This document shows positions 32,370 to 40,829 of a DNA stretch of 64,000 nt, in pieces. The notes beneath the pieces are model-generated. The model saw only the letters and a list, made by a program, of their open reading frames with translations. It was not told the DNA's origin and made no database searches. The translations under genes and the position numbers were made by a program. This stretch comes from a bacterium (lineage in GTDB: Bacteria > Sysuimicrobiota > Sysuimicrobiia > Sysuimicrobiales > Segetimicrobiaceae), in the NCBI GenBank assembly GCA_035307765.1, contig DATGHU010000034.1, positions 1-64,000 on the forward strand. The letters run 5' to 3'. Every line of letters begins with the position of its first letter. Positions within the stretch are counted from its first letter, which is position 1.

Positions 32370-33218
32370 ATGCCGCTCGCGGCGCTCGGCCTCGTCCTCG
32401 CCTCGGCGCTGCTCCACGCGACCTGGAACGCCATCGTCAAAGCCGGAGACGACCGGCTCGTTGCGGCGTGGGCCACCACGGCCGCGGGCGCCGTCCTCGG
32501 GATCATCCTCCTCGCCGCCGGGGGGCTGCCGTCCGCGGCATCGCTAGCTTTCGTCGGCGCAAGCGGGGTGGTGCACGTCGCCTACATCATCGCCCTCACC
32601 CGCGCCTACGATGACGGGGATCTCTCGTTGGTCTACCCGGTCGCGCGCGGGATCGCCCCCGTGGTGGCGACCGCCGGGGCGATGGTGGCGTTTGGCGAAA
32701 ATCTTCCGGGTCCGGCGTACGCGGGAGTCGGGCTGATCGCCCTCGGCGTCCTGCTCCTCGGCGCGCTGAGCCGCCGCGTGAGCGCGCCCACCCCGGCCCG
32801 CGCCCTCGCCTGGTCGCTCGCCACCGCGCTGTGCACCGGCGTGTACACGCTGATCGACCGCCAGGGCGTTCGCCTCACCTCACCCGTCAGCTATATCAGC
32901 GCGCTCTTTCCCATCCATGCTTCGCTGTTCTGCGTCTATGTGACCTGGCGCCGCCGAGCGCTGCCCTGGCGGCTGATCGCCCGCAACCGGCTCGGGATCT
33001 TGGGGATGAGCGGCGCGTTCAGCCTCGGCGCCTACCTGCTCGTGCTGAGCGCGCTCGCCATCAGCCGCGTCGGGTACATCGCCGCCCTTCGCGAAACCAG
33101 CGTGCTGATCGCGGCCTGGGTGGGCTGGCGGCATCTCGGCGACCTCCAGGGCCCGACGCGGCTGGCCAGCTCTGGGATCGTGGCGGCGGGGTTGGTGCTG
33201 CTCGTCGCCGCCCGGTGA
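32370..33218 (+). CDS. EamA/DMT-superfamily transporter
   Basis: A 282-residue membrane protein with ten helices arranged as two EamA repeats (about 1-140 and 145-282). Recognisable parts are ALLHATWNAIVKAG at the N-terminus, YDDGDLSLVYPVARGIAPV in the first repeat and LSALAISRVGYIAALRETSVL in the second. DMT transporters exchange or export metabolites, amino acids or drugs; the substrate cannot be told. It is convergent with the split lysO genes, with a 5-bp gap. Confidence 0.88.
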   Translation: MPLAALGLVLASALLHATWNAIVKAGDDRLVAAWATTAAGAVLGIILLAAGGLPSAASLAFVGASGVVHVAYIIALTRAYDDGDLSLVYPVARGIAPVVATAGAMVAFGENLPGPAYAGVGLIALGVLLLGALSRRVSAPTPARALAWSLATALCTGVYTLIDRQGVRLTSPVSYISALFPIHASLFCVYVTWRRRALPWRLIARNRLGILGMSGAFSLGAYLLVLSALAISRVGYIAALRETSVLIAAWVGWRHLGDLQGPTRLASSGIVAAGLVLLVAAR

Positions 33219-33223
33219 GGAGG

Positions 33224-33826
33224 CTACCGGGCGCCCAAGATCGTCACCATGATCGGCACGAGGCTTGAGAGCACCACCCCGTTGATGAACGCCACCAGCG
33301 CCACTTCCGGGCCGGCCGCCCGGACAACGACCGCCAGGGTGACGTCCATCGTCGTGGCGCCCCCCGGGGCGATCGCCACCGCCCGGCCGAAGGACCGGGC
33401 GACCAGGGGGGTGACGAGGATTGCCAGAAACTCGCGCGCAACATTGGAGAGGAACGCCAGCGCGCCGGTCTCGAGGTTGACGAGTCGCGTCAGCATGATC
33501 CCGGAAAGGCTGTACCAGCCGAATCCCGCGCCGATCGCCCCCGCGTGACGGAGCGGGAGGTGCAGCACCCAACCCGCCACCCCCGCGCCTCCGAGACTAC
33601 CCACCGCAACGCCGGCCGGCACCAGGAGCGCCCGGACCCCGAGGCGGCGGATCGCGCGCCAGGCCTCTCTGCTCTGGCCGATCTCGATCCCGATCGCAAA
33701 CAGCACCACCCCGAGGAACACTTCCGCCAGCGTTTCGAGATGCGCGGCCAGGCTGTGGGGAACCACCCCCAGGGCTCCAACGCCGATCCCGGCGATCACG
33801 GTCGCGGCGACCACCCCCGCGCTCAT
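33224..33826 (-). CDS. LysO C-terminal subunit (lysine exporter family)
   Basis: A 200-residue membrane protein corresponding to the C-terminal two thirds of LysO (YbjE), the lysine exporter of Escherichia coli. About six helices are visible, with GAIGAGFGWYSLSGIML, ALAFLSNVAREFLAIL, and APGGATTMDVTLAVVV as conserved stretches. The ATG overlaps the stop of the N-terminal subunit (ATGA), so the two halves are translated together. Split LysO genes are known in other bacteria, and the two proteins presumably form one transporter. Confidence 0.85.
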   Translation of the reverse strand: MSAGVVAATVIAGIGVGALGVVPHSLAAHLETLAEVFLGVVLFAIGIEIGQSREAWRAIRRLGVRALLVPAGVAVGSLGGAGVAGWVLHLPLRHAGAIGAGFGWYSLSGIMLTRLVNLETGALAFLSNVAREFLAILVTPLVARSFGRAVAIAPGGATTMDVTLAVVVRAAGPEVALVAFINGVVLSSLVPIMVTILGAR

Positions 33827-34092
33827 AGGGGCCCGATCGCTCCGCGCAGCAGCCAGACCGCGAGGACGCTGCCGGCGATCGTCAGGACGGCGAAGACGAC
33901 GGCCTCCGCCCCCAGGACCTGGAGGCGGCCGAGGAGGAGCGGGTCGGTCCCCACCCGCATCCCCAAGGTGAACAGGATGAGCACCACGCCCGCGGTGACC
34001 AGGGTCCGGGCTCGGCGCATCACGCCGTCGGTCAGCTCGCCGCGCCATCCCAGCAGGAGCCCCGCGGCGAAGGGCGCAACAATGAGCCACAT
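33823..34092 (-). CDS. LysO N-terminal subunit
   Basis: An 89-residue protein with three helices (LIVAPFAAGLLLGW, LVTAGVVLILFTLGMRVG, and VVFAVLTIAGSVLAVWLL) that matches the N-terminal part of LysO. The sequence GMRVG in helix two followed by a charged turn is typical. It is directly coupled to the C-terminal subunit by a 4-nt overlap. A physiological role in lysine or thialysine export is inferred from the family. Confidence 0.83.
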   Translation of the reverse strand: MWLIVAPFAAGLLLGWRGELTDGVMRRARTLVTAGVVLILFTLGMRVGTDPLLLGRLQVLGAEAVVFAVLTIAGSVLAVWLLRGAIGPL

Positions 34093-34167
34093 GGACTCAG
34101 CCTATGCGGGCCGGCCCTCGCAGTCAAGGCGCGGGCCCGGCCTGGGTGCCCCGCTTCGGGCGCGGGG

Positions 34168-34383
34168 TCAGCGGGTCGGAACGGGGTCTTCTTCGGGAGC
34201 GCCGGATTCGAGGAGGACAAAATAGGCGCAGTTGCACGGTTTCTGGCGCCCGGCGTGAAGCGCGACACAGCGGGTCGCGATCGCCCCGACTTGGCCCACC
34301 TGCCGTCCGTGACACTTGTCGCACACGTAGACGCCGCTCACCGGCCACTGCAGACCGGCCTTCGCGCGTACAGGCTTCACCAT
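34168..34383 (-). CDS. Small Cys/His-rich zinc-ribbon-like protein
   Basis: A 71-residue protein of unknown function. ATG 34383 follows a GGGGGGATGT segment. Potential metal ligands are Cys21, Cys24, His25, Cys39, His43, Cys50 and Cys52 (CDKCHGRQ and CNCAYF), enough for one or two zinc sites. The C-terminus is acidic and proline-rich. It stands alone upstream of, and divergent from, the adenine-deaminase-like gene. No family was recognised; the ligand pattern and start site support a real gene. Confidence 0.6.
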   Translation of the reverse strand: MVKPVRAKAGLQWPVSGVYVCDKCHGRQVGQVGAIATRCVALHAGRQKPCNCAYFVLLESGAPEEDPVPTR

Positions 34384-34651
34384 ACATCCCCCCGGGGTCG
34401 AACCTGATCTCAACCCTAGCACAACGGCGGTCGGCGCGCCTCACACCCCCGTGGCACCCTCCCGAACGCCGGCGGGGGCGCGGGCCCCCGAGAGGTCCAA
34501 CACCCCCCCCGGCAGACAGCGTGACGGATTACGCACGGGCGGCGCGGAACCCTTGGCGTCGCCGGTGGCTGGCCGACCGGGGCCCATGGTAGACTCAGGG
34601 CATGTTGCCCGTGCGCGTCTCGCCGAAGGCGGCGGACCCGCTGCCACGTCG

Positions 34652-36439
34652 GTGAGGCGCACGTTCCGAACCTTTCAAGACCTCGCATCGCTGCTTGCCG
34701 TCGCGGCCGGCCGTGAACCGGCCGACCTCTACCTGGAGGGGGCCGCCCTCCTGAACGTCTACAGCGGCGAGGTCTATCCGGCCAACGTCGCCATCAAGGG
34801 CCGGCGAATCGCCTACGTCGGCGGAAATCGAACCATGGTCGGGCCGGAGACGCGGATCCTGCCGCTCCGCGGCAAAACCCTCGTCCCCGGCTACGTCGAG
34901 CCCCACACCCATATCACCGGCATGTCCACGCCCGAAGAGTTTGCCCGCGAGGTGCTCCGGACCGGCACGACCACGCTGGTCGCGGACACCCTGCAGATCC
35001 TGCTGCACACCCCGCCTGACCGCGTCGTGCCGCTGCTGACGGCGCTGGCGGAACTTCCGGTCCTGATCGTCTGGTCGCTCCGCCTCCACGCCTCCTCCCC
35101 TCTCGAGGACGAGACGATGTTCTCGAGGGGAGAGATCGAACGGCTCCTGGGGGTGGAGGCCGTGCGGGTCGTGGGTGAGGTCACCCGGTGGCCAACCGTC
35201 TACCACGGCGACGACGACCTGCTCCACAAAATCGCCGCCGCCCTCGCCGCCGGCCGCCGGGTCGAGGGGCACGCCCCGGGCGCCTCCTCCGAACGGCTCG
35301 GCGCACTCGCCGCGGCCGGCTGGTCGTCCGACCACGAAGCGATCACGGCCGATGAGGTCGTCCACCGCCTTCGCGCGGGCGTGTACACGATGCTGCGACA
35401 CTCGTCGCTGCGGCCCGATCTGGGTGCCCTGGCCCCGGCGGTCACGGAGACTCGAAGCCGCTCGGGACGGTTCATGCTCACCGCCGACGGCCCCGAGGCG
35501 GTGACGATCGTGGAACGTGGGTACATGAGCCACGTGATCCGGGAAGCGATGGCGGGGGGGATTCCGGAGATCGCAGCCTATCAGATGGCGACGATCAACC
35601 CCGCGGCCTACCTGGGCCTGGACGAAGAGATCGGGGGGATCGGCCCGGGACGGCGCGCCGACATCGTGGTGCTGAACGACCTGCGAAACCCCACACCCGA
35701 TCTCGTGCTGGCGCGCGGCGAGATCGCCGTGCAGGATGGACGCGTCAGGGCCGCGATCCCCGATTTCCCGTGGGACGAGTATTTCCGACCGCGCTTTCGC
35801 CCCACCTGGACCCCGCAGCCGGACCTCTTTGCCCTGCGGCTGTCGGCCGCTCCTGGGGGCACCACGCCCCTCCGCTTCCCCGTCATCCGCCTCGAGAACA
35901 GCGTCATCACCCACAAGGTCGAGATCCCGCTCACCCTGCGCGAAGGCTGCGTGATCCCCCCCTCCGACGCGGTGCGCGCGGTCCTCCTCGATCCCGCGGG
36001 GCGGTGGATGGTTCCTGGGTTGCTCGCGAACTTCGTGTCGCGCCTCGGCGGGCTCGCCAGTTCGTTCAATGTGGCGGCGCACCTCCTGGCCCTCGGCCAG
36101 AACCCAACCGATATGGCGCGGGCGGCGCGGCGGCTCCTGGAGATCGGCGGCGGGATCGTGATCGTCGAAGACGGCGAGACCGTGCTGGAAATTCCGCTCC
36201 CCCTCGGGGGGGTGATGGCGTCGCGTTCGCTCCCGGCCATCGCCGCGGAAGCCGCGCCTCTCTACGCGTTCCTGCGCGCGCGCGGATACCCGCACCAGGA
36301 CCCACACTACACGCTGCTCTTTTTGCCCCTCGACTCGCTCCCCGACATCCGCCTCACCTACCGGGGGGTCTGGGACGTCCGGCGAGGGAAGGTGCTGGTG
36401 CCGCGTCAGGACCTCCCCGGGCCCAACCCGATCCGCTAG
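34652..36439 (+). CDS. Adenine-deaminase-like amidohydrolase, altered active site
   Basis: A 595-residue amidohydrolase with the composite layout of adenine deaminase: N-terminal beta-sandwich with ALLNVYSGEVYPANVAIKG, metal-binding barrel with VPGYVEPHTHITG (His85, His87), LGLDEEIGGIGPGRRADIVV returning to the sandwich, and a C-terminal domain with IVIVEDGETVLEIPLPLGGV. Typical Ade motifs HIESS and DPHEIANV are replaced by HITGM and DTLQILLHT, so the substrate or even catalysis may differ. GTG 34652 gives the normal family length; ATG 34586 is an alternative, but a possible -10 element (TAGACT, 34590-34595) lies just after it. Confidence 0.75.
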   Translation: MRRTFRTFQDLASLLAVAAGREPADLYLEGAALLNVYSGEVYPANVAIKGRRIAYVGGNRTMVGPETRILPLRGKTLVPGYVEPHTHITGMSTPEEFAREVLRTGTTTLVADTLQILLHTPPDRVVPLLTALAELPVLIVWSLRLHASSPLEDETMFSRGEIERLLGVEAVRVVGEVTRWPTVYHGDDDLLHKIAAALAAGRRVEGHAPGASSERLGALAAAGWSSDHEAITADEVVHRLRAGVYTMLRHSSLRPDLGALAPAVTETRSRSGRFMLTADGPEAVTIVERGYMSHVIREAMAGGIPEIAAYQMATINPAAYLGLDEEIGGIGPGRRADIVVLNDLRNPTPDLVLARGEIAVQDGRVRAAIPDFPWDEYFRPRFRPTWTPQPDLFALRLSAAPGGTTPLRFPVIRLENSVITHKVEIPLTLREGCVIPPSDAVRAVLLDPAGRWMVPGLLANFVSRLGGLASSFNVAAHLLALGQNPTDMARAARRLLEIGGGIVIVEDGETVLEIPLPLGGVMASRSLPAIAAEAAPLYAFLRARGYPHQDPHYTLLFLPLDSLPDIRLTYRGVWDVRRGKVLVPRQDLPGPNPIR

Positions 36440-36515
36440 GCACCCTCCGCGGCGGACAGCGGGCGGGCGGATGCCCTCCGCCCCGCCACCTCCGGCGCGC
36501 GCAGAGGGCGGCGGG

Positions 36516-36563
36516 GAAAAAGGCGACGCGGCAGGGGCCCGAGAGGACCTCTGCCGCGTCGCC
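36516..36563 (-). terminator. Intrinsic terminator after small CxC protein
   Basis: Arms GGCGACGCGGCAG (36522-36534) and its complement (36551-36563) form a 13-bp stem with a 16-nt loop. On the minus strand it is followed by TTTTTCCCC. It ends the 36590-36778 gene and may also serve the convergent adenine-deaminase-like gene. Confidence 0.78.
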
Positions 36564-36589
36564 GCCGCGTCAGGGCAAAGTGAGCGCGG

Positions 36590-36778
36590 CTAGCGGACCG
36601 GCGACCCGGCGGTCGCCAGCGCGGGCTCGGGCACGGGGTCCGGCAGGAGTTCCATCCTGATGGCGTGCACGGTGCCGTCAATGCGCGACTGCCGATGCAG
36701 GTGGTAGGCCGACACGATCTCTCCCTCACGCGGCTCGATCTGGGTCATGTATCCGCACTGACAGCGAAACCAGGCCAT
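36590..36778 (-). CDS. Small hypothetical protein with N-terminal CxC
   Basis: A 62-residue protein starting MAWFRCQCGYMTQIEPREGE. ATG 36778 has CGGAG five nt upstream, and a strong terminator follows the stop, so it is a well-delimited gene. Cys6 and Cys8 form a CxC pair, and the AYHLHRQSRIDGT segment adds two histidines, which could give a small metal site or a half ribbon that dimerises. I do not recognise a family with known function. Confidence 0.65.
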   Translation of the reverse strand: MAWFRCQCGYMTQIEPREGEIVSAYHLHRQSRIDGTVHAIRMELLPDPVPEPALATAGSPVR

Positions 36779-37333
36779 CTGAACTCCGTCTCCTCTCCGT
36801 CGTGAAGGTCCGAGACGCCGCCGCGCGGCGTTCCCGAGAGGGCCTTCTAAAGGCACTTTGAGATCCGACGGCGCAGGGCCCGGGCCGCCGCCCAGGCGTC
36901 GAGCCGCGGACGCGTCGACCGATCGACGGGTCGCCGGGTCGTCGCGTTCGGTTCGGGGACGACCGCCCGGGCCGCTCCCGCACCAACCCCCGCCGGCCAC
37001 CCGCCCGTCACCGCGATTGCGCGCGCCCCCCACAGCGCCAGCCACACGGGCATCTCCCCCACCCCCCAATGGACTCGCACCAAGTGTGGATGCCCATCTC
37101 ACGAGCGATGGAGGACATGCCTGACGCCGATTCGCCCTCCGCGGCCGCGTCCTCAACGCCAAACGGCGGGCCATACGATGGACCTCGACGGCGGGACCAC
37201 CGCCGGCCTCCGGCCACGGCGGACCGTGAGCGTGACGTCGCGGAGCCCAAGACGGTCGGAGAGAAAGGGACACGGCCGGCGAGACCGTGTCCCGTCCGCG
37301 TTCAGATGGCGGTCGCCCCGAGCGGGGGCAACC
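36779..37333. other. Intergenic 555 bp, at most one doubtful small gene
   Basis: No gene is firmly supported. A minus-strand frame ending at 36847 could encode a 68-78 residue basic protein beginning MPVWLALWGARAIAV, with GGGGGAG next to its ATG, but it shows no family resemblance. The ALDH terminator lies at the far end. Very high GC leaves all frames open here, so open length is weak evidence. Confidence 0.4.
37258..37293 (-). terminator. Intrinsic terminator of the paa-CoA transferase-ALDH operon
   Basis: Inverted repeat GGGACACGG (37267-37275) and CCGTGTCCC (37285-37293); on the minus strand it is followed by TTTCTCTCC. It lies about 40 nt past the aldehyde dehydrogenase stop codon. Confidence 0.75.
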
Positions 37334-38788
37334 TCACTTCTCGATTTGAATGTTGATGTGCTTCAGCTCGGTGTACTCAAACAGGCCTTCCAGCCCGTAC
37401 TGGCGTCCCAGGCCCGATTGCTTAAACCCGCCCATCTCGGTCGACTGGAACATCTTCCCAAACGTGTTGACCCAGACCGATCCGGCCCGGACGCGGGTGG
37501 CGATCTTCATGGCCTTGTTGATGTCGCGGGTCCAGACCGCGGCGACGAGGCCGTACACGGTGTTGTTCGCGATATGGATCGCCTCGTCCAGGTCCTTGAA
37601 GGTGGTGATCCCCATCACCGGCCCGAAGATTTCCTCCTGGGCGATTTTTGCGTCGGGCTTCATCTGATCAAACACGGTCGGCGCGATGAAATACCCCTTG
37701 GCCAGCGCGCCCTCGGTCAAGCGGTGACCCCCGGTCACGAGCACGGCCTCCCGTTTGCCCTGTTCGATGTAGCCGGTGACCTTCTGGAGCTGCGGCTCCG
37801 AGATCACGGGGCCAACCTCGACGCCCTTCTCCCAGCCCGGCCCCACCTTCAGCTTTGGCACCATTTCCCGGACGCGCTGGACGAACGTGTCGTGGATGCT
37901 CGCCTCCACCAACACCCGTGTGCCGGCGATGCAGATCTGGCCGGCGTTGTAGAAGGAGGCGGCGTTGATCGCCCCCCGAATCGCGCGCTCGAAGTTGGCA
38001 TCGGCGAACACGATCGTCGGAGACTTGCCGCCGAGTTCGAGTGAAACTTTCTTCAGGTTGCCGGCGGCGAGCCGCATGATCTCGCGCCCGGTGGCGGTGT
38101 CGCCGGTGAAGGCCACCATGTCGACGTCGTGGTGCCGGGCGAGTTCGGCGCCGACGGGATCGCCGGGACCGGTCACGATGTTCACGATCCCCTTGGGGAA
38201 CTCCGCGATCCCCTCGATGATCTTCGCGAGCTCGACGGTGGACCCCGCGGTGTAACTCGCCGGCTTGACCACGACCGCGTTGCCCGCGGCCAGCGCCGGC
38301 CCGATCGCACGCGCGAGCAGCGCGAGGGGAGCGTTCCAGGGCACGATGATCCCGACCACCCCGGCCGGCTCGCGCATGATCAGGCTGATGCTGTTCGGCT
38401 GCGGAGTCTGCGACCGTCCGAAGATCCATCGGGCCAGGCCGGCAAAGTAGCTCGTCGTCTCCGCGAGCCGCATCGCCTCACCGCGGCTGATCGGGGACGG
38501 CTTGCCGCTCTCGCGCGTGAGCAGCTGCGCCAGCTCTTCATGCCGGGCGCGGACGGCCTCGGAGAACTTGAGGAGGGCCGTGGTCCGCGTGCTGGGGTCG
38601 TCCCGCCACTCCGTGGTCTCGAACGCGGCGCGCGCCGCCGCGATCGCCGCCCGCATGTCGTCCACCGTGGACCGCTGCGCCCGGTAGACCAGCGCGCCGT
38701 CTCCGGGGCTCGTCACCTCGAAGAGGCCGCCGGTGGACTCGCGCCACTCCCCGGCGATGAAGTTCCTGTAGGTCGTCACCTCTGCCAT
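37334..38788 (-). CDS. Aldehyde dehydrogenase family protein
   Basis: A 484-residue NAD(P)-dependent aldehyde dehydrogenase. Motifs: PWNAPLALLARAIGPALAAGN (cofactor), FTGDTATGREIM, the general-base glutamate in LELGGKSP and the nucleophilic cysteine in FYNAGQICIAGTR. It ends with SGLGRQYGLEGLFEYTELK, normal for the family. It is the last gene of the minus-strand operon that holds paaABCD and the CoA transferase genes. It could oxidise an aldehyde of the aromatic pathway, for instance 4-hydroxybenzaldehyde or the ring-opened semialdehyde handled by PaaZ in other bacteria. The substrate is inferred from context only. Confidence 0.93.
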   Translation of the reverse strand: MAEVTTYRNFIAGEWRESTGGLFEVTSPGDGALVYRAQRSTVDDMRAAIAAARAAFETTEWRDDPSTRTTALLKFSEAVRARHEELAQLLTRESGKPSPISRGEAMRLAETTSYFAGLARWIFGRSQTPQPNSISLIMREPAGVVGIIVPWNAPLALLARAIGPALAAGNAVVVKPASYTAGSTVELAKIIEGIAEFPKGIVNIVTGPGDPVGAELARHHDVDMVAFTGDTATGREIMRLAAGNLKKVSLELGGKSPTIVFADANFERAIRGAINAASFYNAGQICIAGTRVLVEASIHDTFVQRVREMVPKLKVGPGWEKGVEVGPVISEPQLQKVTGYIEQGKREAVLVTGGHRLTEGALAKGYFIAPTVFDQMKPDAKIAQEEIFGPVMGITTFKDLDEAIHIANNTVYGLVAAVWTRDINKAMKIATRVRAGSVWVNTFGKMFQSTEMGGFKQSGLGRQYGLEGLFEYTELKHINIQIEK

Positions 38789-38864
38789 CGCGTCGTCCCT
38801 CCCATCCCAACGTCGCCGCCGCTGATGCGGAGCGCGCCCTGCCGGCCCGCCCGGAGCCGGGCCC

Positions 38865-39638
38865 TCACCCAGTCCACATCCCGTCCGGATCGAATCGCCT
38901 GATGACGTCGAGCTCCTCGCGCGTCGGCGCCGGGGTCTCCCGGAGGTCCGGTGCGGTGCGCAGCGGCCACCCGGTCTCGGCCCGAATCTCTTCGAGGGTC
39001 ACCCCCGGGTGCACCCGCTCCAAGACCGCCTCCCCGGAGGCCTGGTCGAAGCCGAACACCCCCAAGCTGCTGATCACGCGCGCCGGGCCGCCGCGCACCA
39101 ACCCCACGCCCTCCCGCCATCCCCGGCCCGTGCCGTATCCGGGTGAGGTGAGGTAGCCGACGCGTTCCGGAAACCGGCGGCGCTCGTGATGCATAATCAC
39201 GACCGTCCGCCGTGCCAGCGCGGCGATGTCGGCGGCGCCGCCGCTGCCGGGGAGCCGGGTGCGCCGTCCCCGGTCCCCCACCCAGGTCGTGTTGAGGTTT
39301 CCGTAGCGGTCGACCTCCGCGCCCCCGAGAAACCCCACGTCCACCCGTCCGCGCTGCAGGTAGCCCATCACGTCCACCAGCGTCGTGCACGCCAGCGCGC
39401 CGGCGATGTTGGGCGGGTCGCCCATCGTGATGATCGGGGCGAGCGGCGGCGAATCGCGGATGACCCCGTTCTCGAACAGACCGACGGCGTTCGGCGCGTG
39501 CAGCGCCCGGGCCAGCGCAAACCCCAGAAGCGGCAGGCGCATCCCCACGAACACCACCTCTCCGTCCCGGATCTCCCGAGCCGCCGCGGCGACCATCACC
39601 TGGCGCCGCGTCCCCTGGCGCGCGTTCCCCGTCGCCAT
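38865..39638 (-). CDS. CoA transferase family I, beta subunit
   Basis: A 257-residue subunit resembling GctB/IpdB. GLFENGVIRDSPP near residue 60-72 keeps the glutamate that forms the glutamyl-CoA intermediate in true CoA transferases (IpdB-type hydrolases usually alter this region). VDVGFLGGAEVDRYGNLNTT is a conserved stretch. The start ATG shares one base with the stop of the alpha subunit (TAATG at 39636-39640). Together with the alpha subunit it probably moves CoA between an aromatic or dicarboxylic acid and an acyl-CoA. A ring-cleaving hydrolase of the IpdAB type is the alternative. Confidence 0.85.
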   Translation of the reverse strand: MATGNARQGTRRQVMVAAAAREIRDGEVVFVGMRLPLLGFALARALHAPNAVGLFENGVIRDSPPLAPIITMGDPPNIAGALACTTLVDVMGYLQRGRVDVGFLGGAEVDRYGNLNTTWVGDRGRRTRLPGSGGAADIAALARRTVVIMHHERRRFPERVGYLTSPGYGTGRGWREGVGLVRGGPARVISSLGVFGFDQASGEAVLERVHPGVTLEEIRAETGWPLRTAPDLRETPAPTREELDVIRRFDPDGMWTG

Positions 39639-40570
39639 TAGAACCCGTAGCTCACCGGAGCGGCGAGGCGCGGCGCGCGAGGAGAGAGCCCGGCGAGGCG
39701 GGCCTCGCCGAGGGCGCGCAGGTATCCGGCGTGCCCGTCGGCGCGGACGACCATGCGGTTGAGCCAATCCAGGAACCCCTCGCGCGTGCGTGTCTCGCCG
39801 TGATACTCGTCGTAGAACCGGTCGTCGCGGTTGACGTACCCTTGGGTGGGCGACGGGTGGGAGCCGTAGGGCACGGCGGCGACGGCGCTGACGAGGAATC
39901 CCGGGACGAGGGTGCGGTTGGGGTCGCTGGTGATCACGTCCTCCTCCACCACTTCCTCACAGGTGAGCAGAACCGTCTCCGCCGCCCGCGCCGCCTCAGG
40001 CGAGATGCCGAGATTGCCCCAGAGGTGGGCGTTGCCGTGCCGGTCGCAGCGCTGCACGTGGAGGATCGTCAGATCCGGTCGGAGCGCGCCAACGGCCAAA
40101 AGCCGGGCCCCGGTGAAGGGACACGCCACCTCCCGCAGCCGCGGGTGCTCCCGGGCGAGATCCGTCCCAAAGGCCGTGCGCGTCGGCAGGTACGGAACCC
40201 CCTGGGCCGCGGCCGACACCGCCAACGCCACGGTGAGATTGGAGTGGTCTTCGATCGCCAGCCGGCGAGGGATCCCCTCCTCGATCGCCCGGCGAAAGTT
40301 GTACGCGGTCCCCGCGCCCACGTTGCCCACCCAGGCGGCGATGACCTTGGCGACGCACCCCGCGCCGATGAGTTGATCAAACAAGATGTCGGAGATCGGC
40401 CCGACGAGCGCGAGGTCCTGTCGGCCCTGGCGGATGATCTCGTGCCCCGCGGCGAACGGGATGCACGATTCCAGCCCCGTCCCCATCGCGATCGTCATCC
40501 CGTCCCGCACGTACCGAGACACTGCCTCAGCGAGGGACATCACCTTGTGCACAGCATCCCTCCGGCTCAC
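39638..40570 (-). CDS. CoA transferase family I, alpha subunit
   Basis: A 310-residue GctA/IpdA-like subunit. It begins with VHKVMSLAEAVSRYVRDGMT, the usual SLxEAV start of the alpha subunit, and contains AAWVGNVGAGTAYNFRRAIE and ILHVQRCDRHGNAHLWG. PGFLVSAVAAVPYGSHPSP near residue 225 is typical for the IpdA/GctA group. It is coupled to the beta subunit by a 1-nt overlap and lies 43 bp after the PaaD zinc-ribbon gene, so it belongs to the paa operon. The exact acid substrate is unknown. Confidence 0.87.
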   Translation of the reverse strand: MSRRDAVHKVMSLAEAVSRYVRDGMTIAMGTGLESCIPFAAGHEIIRQGRQDLALVGPISDILFDQLIGAGCVAKVIAAWVGNVGAGTAYNFRRAIEEGIPRRLAIEDHSNLTVALAVSAAAQGVPYLPTRTAFGTDLAREHPRLREVACPFTGARLLAVGALRPDLTILHVQRCDRHGNAHLWGNLGISPEAARAAETVLLTCEEVVEEDVITSDPNRTLVPGFLVSAVAAVPYGSHPSPTQGYVNRDDRFYDEYHGETRTREGFLDWLNRMVVRADGHAGYLRALGEARLAGLSPRAPRLAAPVSYGF

Positions 40571-40613
40571 GCCGCCGAGCGCCGATGGAGCCTCGAGGCC
40601 CCTGCGGGGTGAA

Positions 40614-40829
40614 TCAAGGATGGGGCAGTGCGCCCCACTTCACCTGCTCGAACGCCGATCGGCAGCGGCGGCAGTAATACTGCGAGGTGAGCGACGTGGA
40701 TCCGAACAGGCTGAGCAGCTCGGTGCGATCCGAGTCGCAGAACGGGCAGGCCGGCGTGGATGGCCGATCCGCACCCGCCGGGCCGCGCATCCCGTCCCCA
40801 CCGCTCCCCTGGGGCGCCGGCTCAGTCAT
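40614..40829 (-). CDS. PaaD C-terminal zinc-ribbon as separate protein
   Basis: A 71-residue protein whose C-terminal half, CPFCDSDRTELLSLFGST followed by QYYCRRCRSAFEQVKWG, matches the zinc beta-ribbon normally found at the end of PaaD. The four cysteines of the ribbon are all there. The start ATG 40829 overlaps the paaC end by 8 nt. The MIP18-like first half of PaaD is encoded separately two genes upstream. PaaD is needed for assembly of the PaaABCE epoxidase, probably Fe-S or diiron maturation. A split PaaD is seen in several lineages; here the halves are separated by paaB and paaC. Confidence 0.82.
   Translation of the reverse strand: MTEPAPQGSGGDGMRGPAGADRPSTPACPFCDSDRTELLSLFGSTSLTSQYYCRRCRSAFEQVKWGALPHP

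Noticed and set aside
33224-34090. A single fused LysO by frameshift correction
   Set aside because: The two halves overlap by ATGA with proper start and stop, and split LysO genes are known, so no sequencing error needs to be assumed.
36847-37083. Minus-strand frame for a 68-78 residue basic protein beginning MPVWLALWGARA
   Set aside because: The GGGGGAG site abuts the ATG too closely, no homology is evident, and random open frames are common at this GC content.
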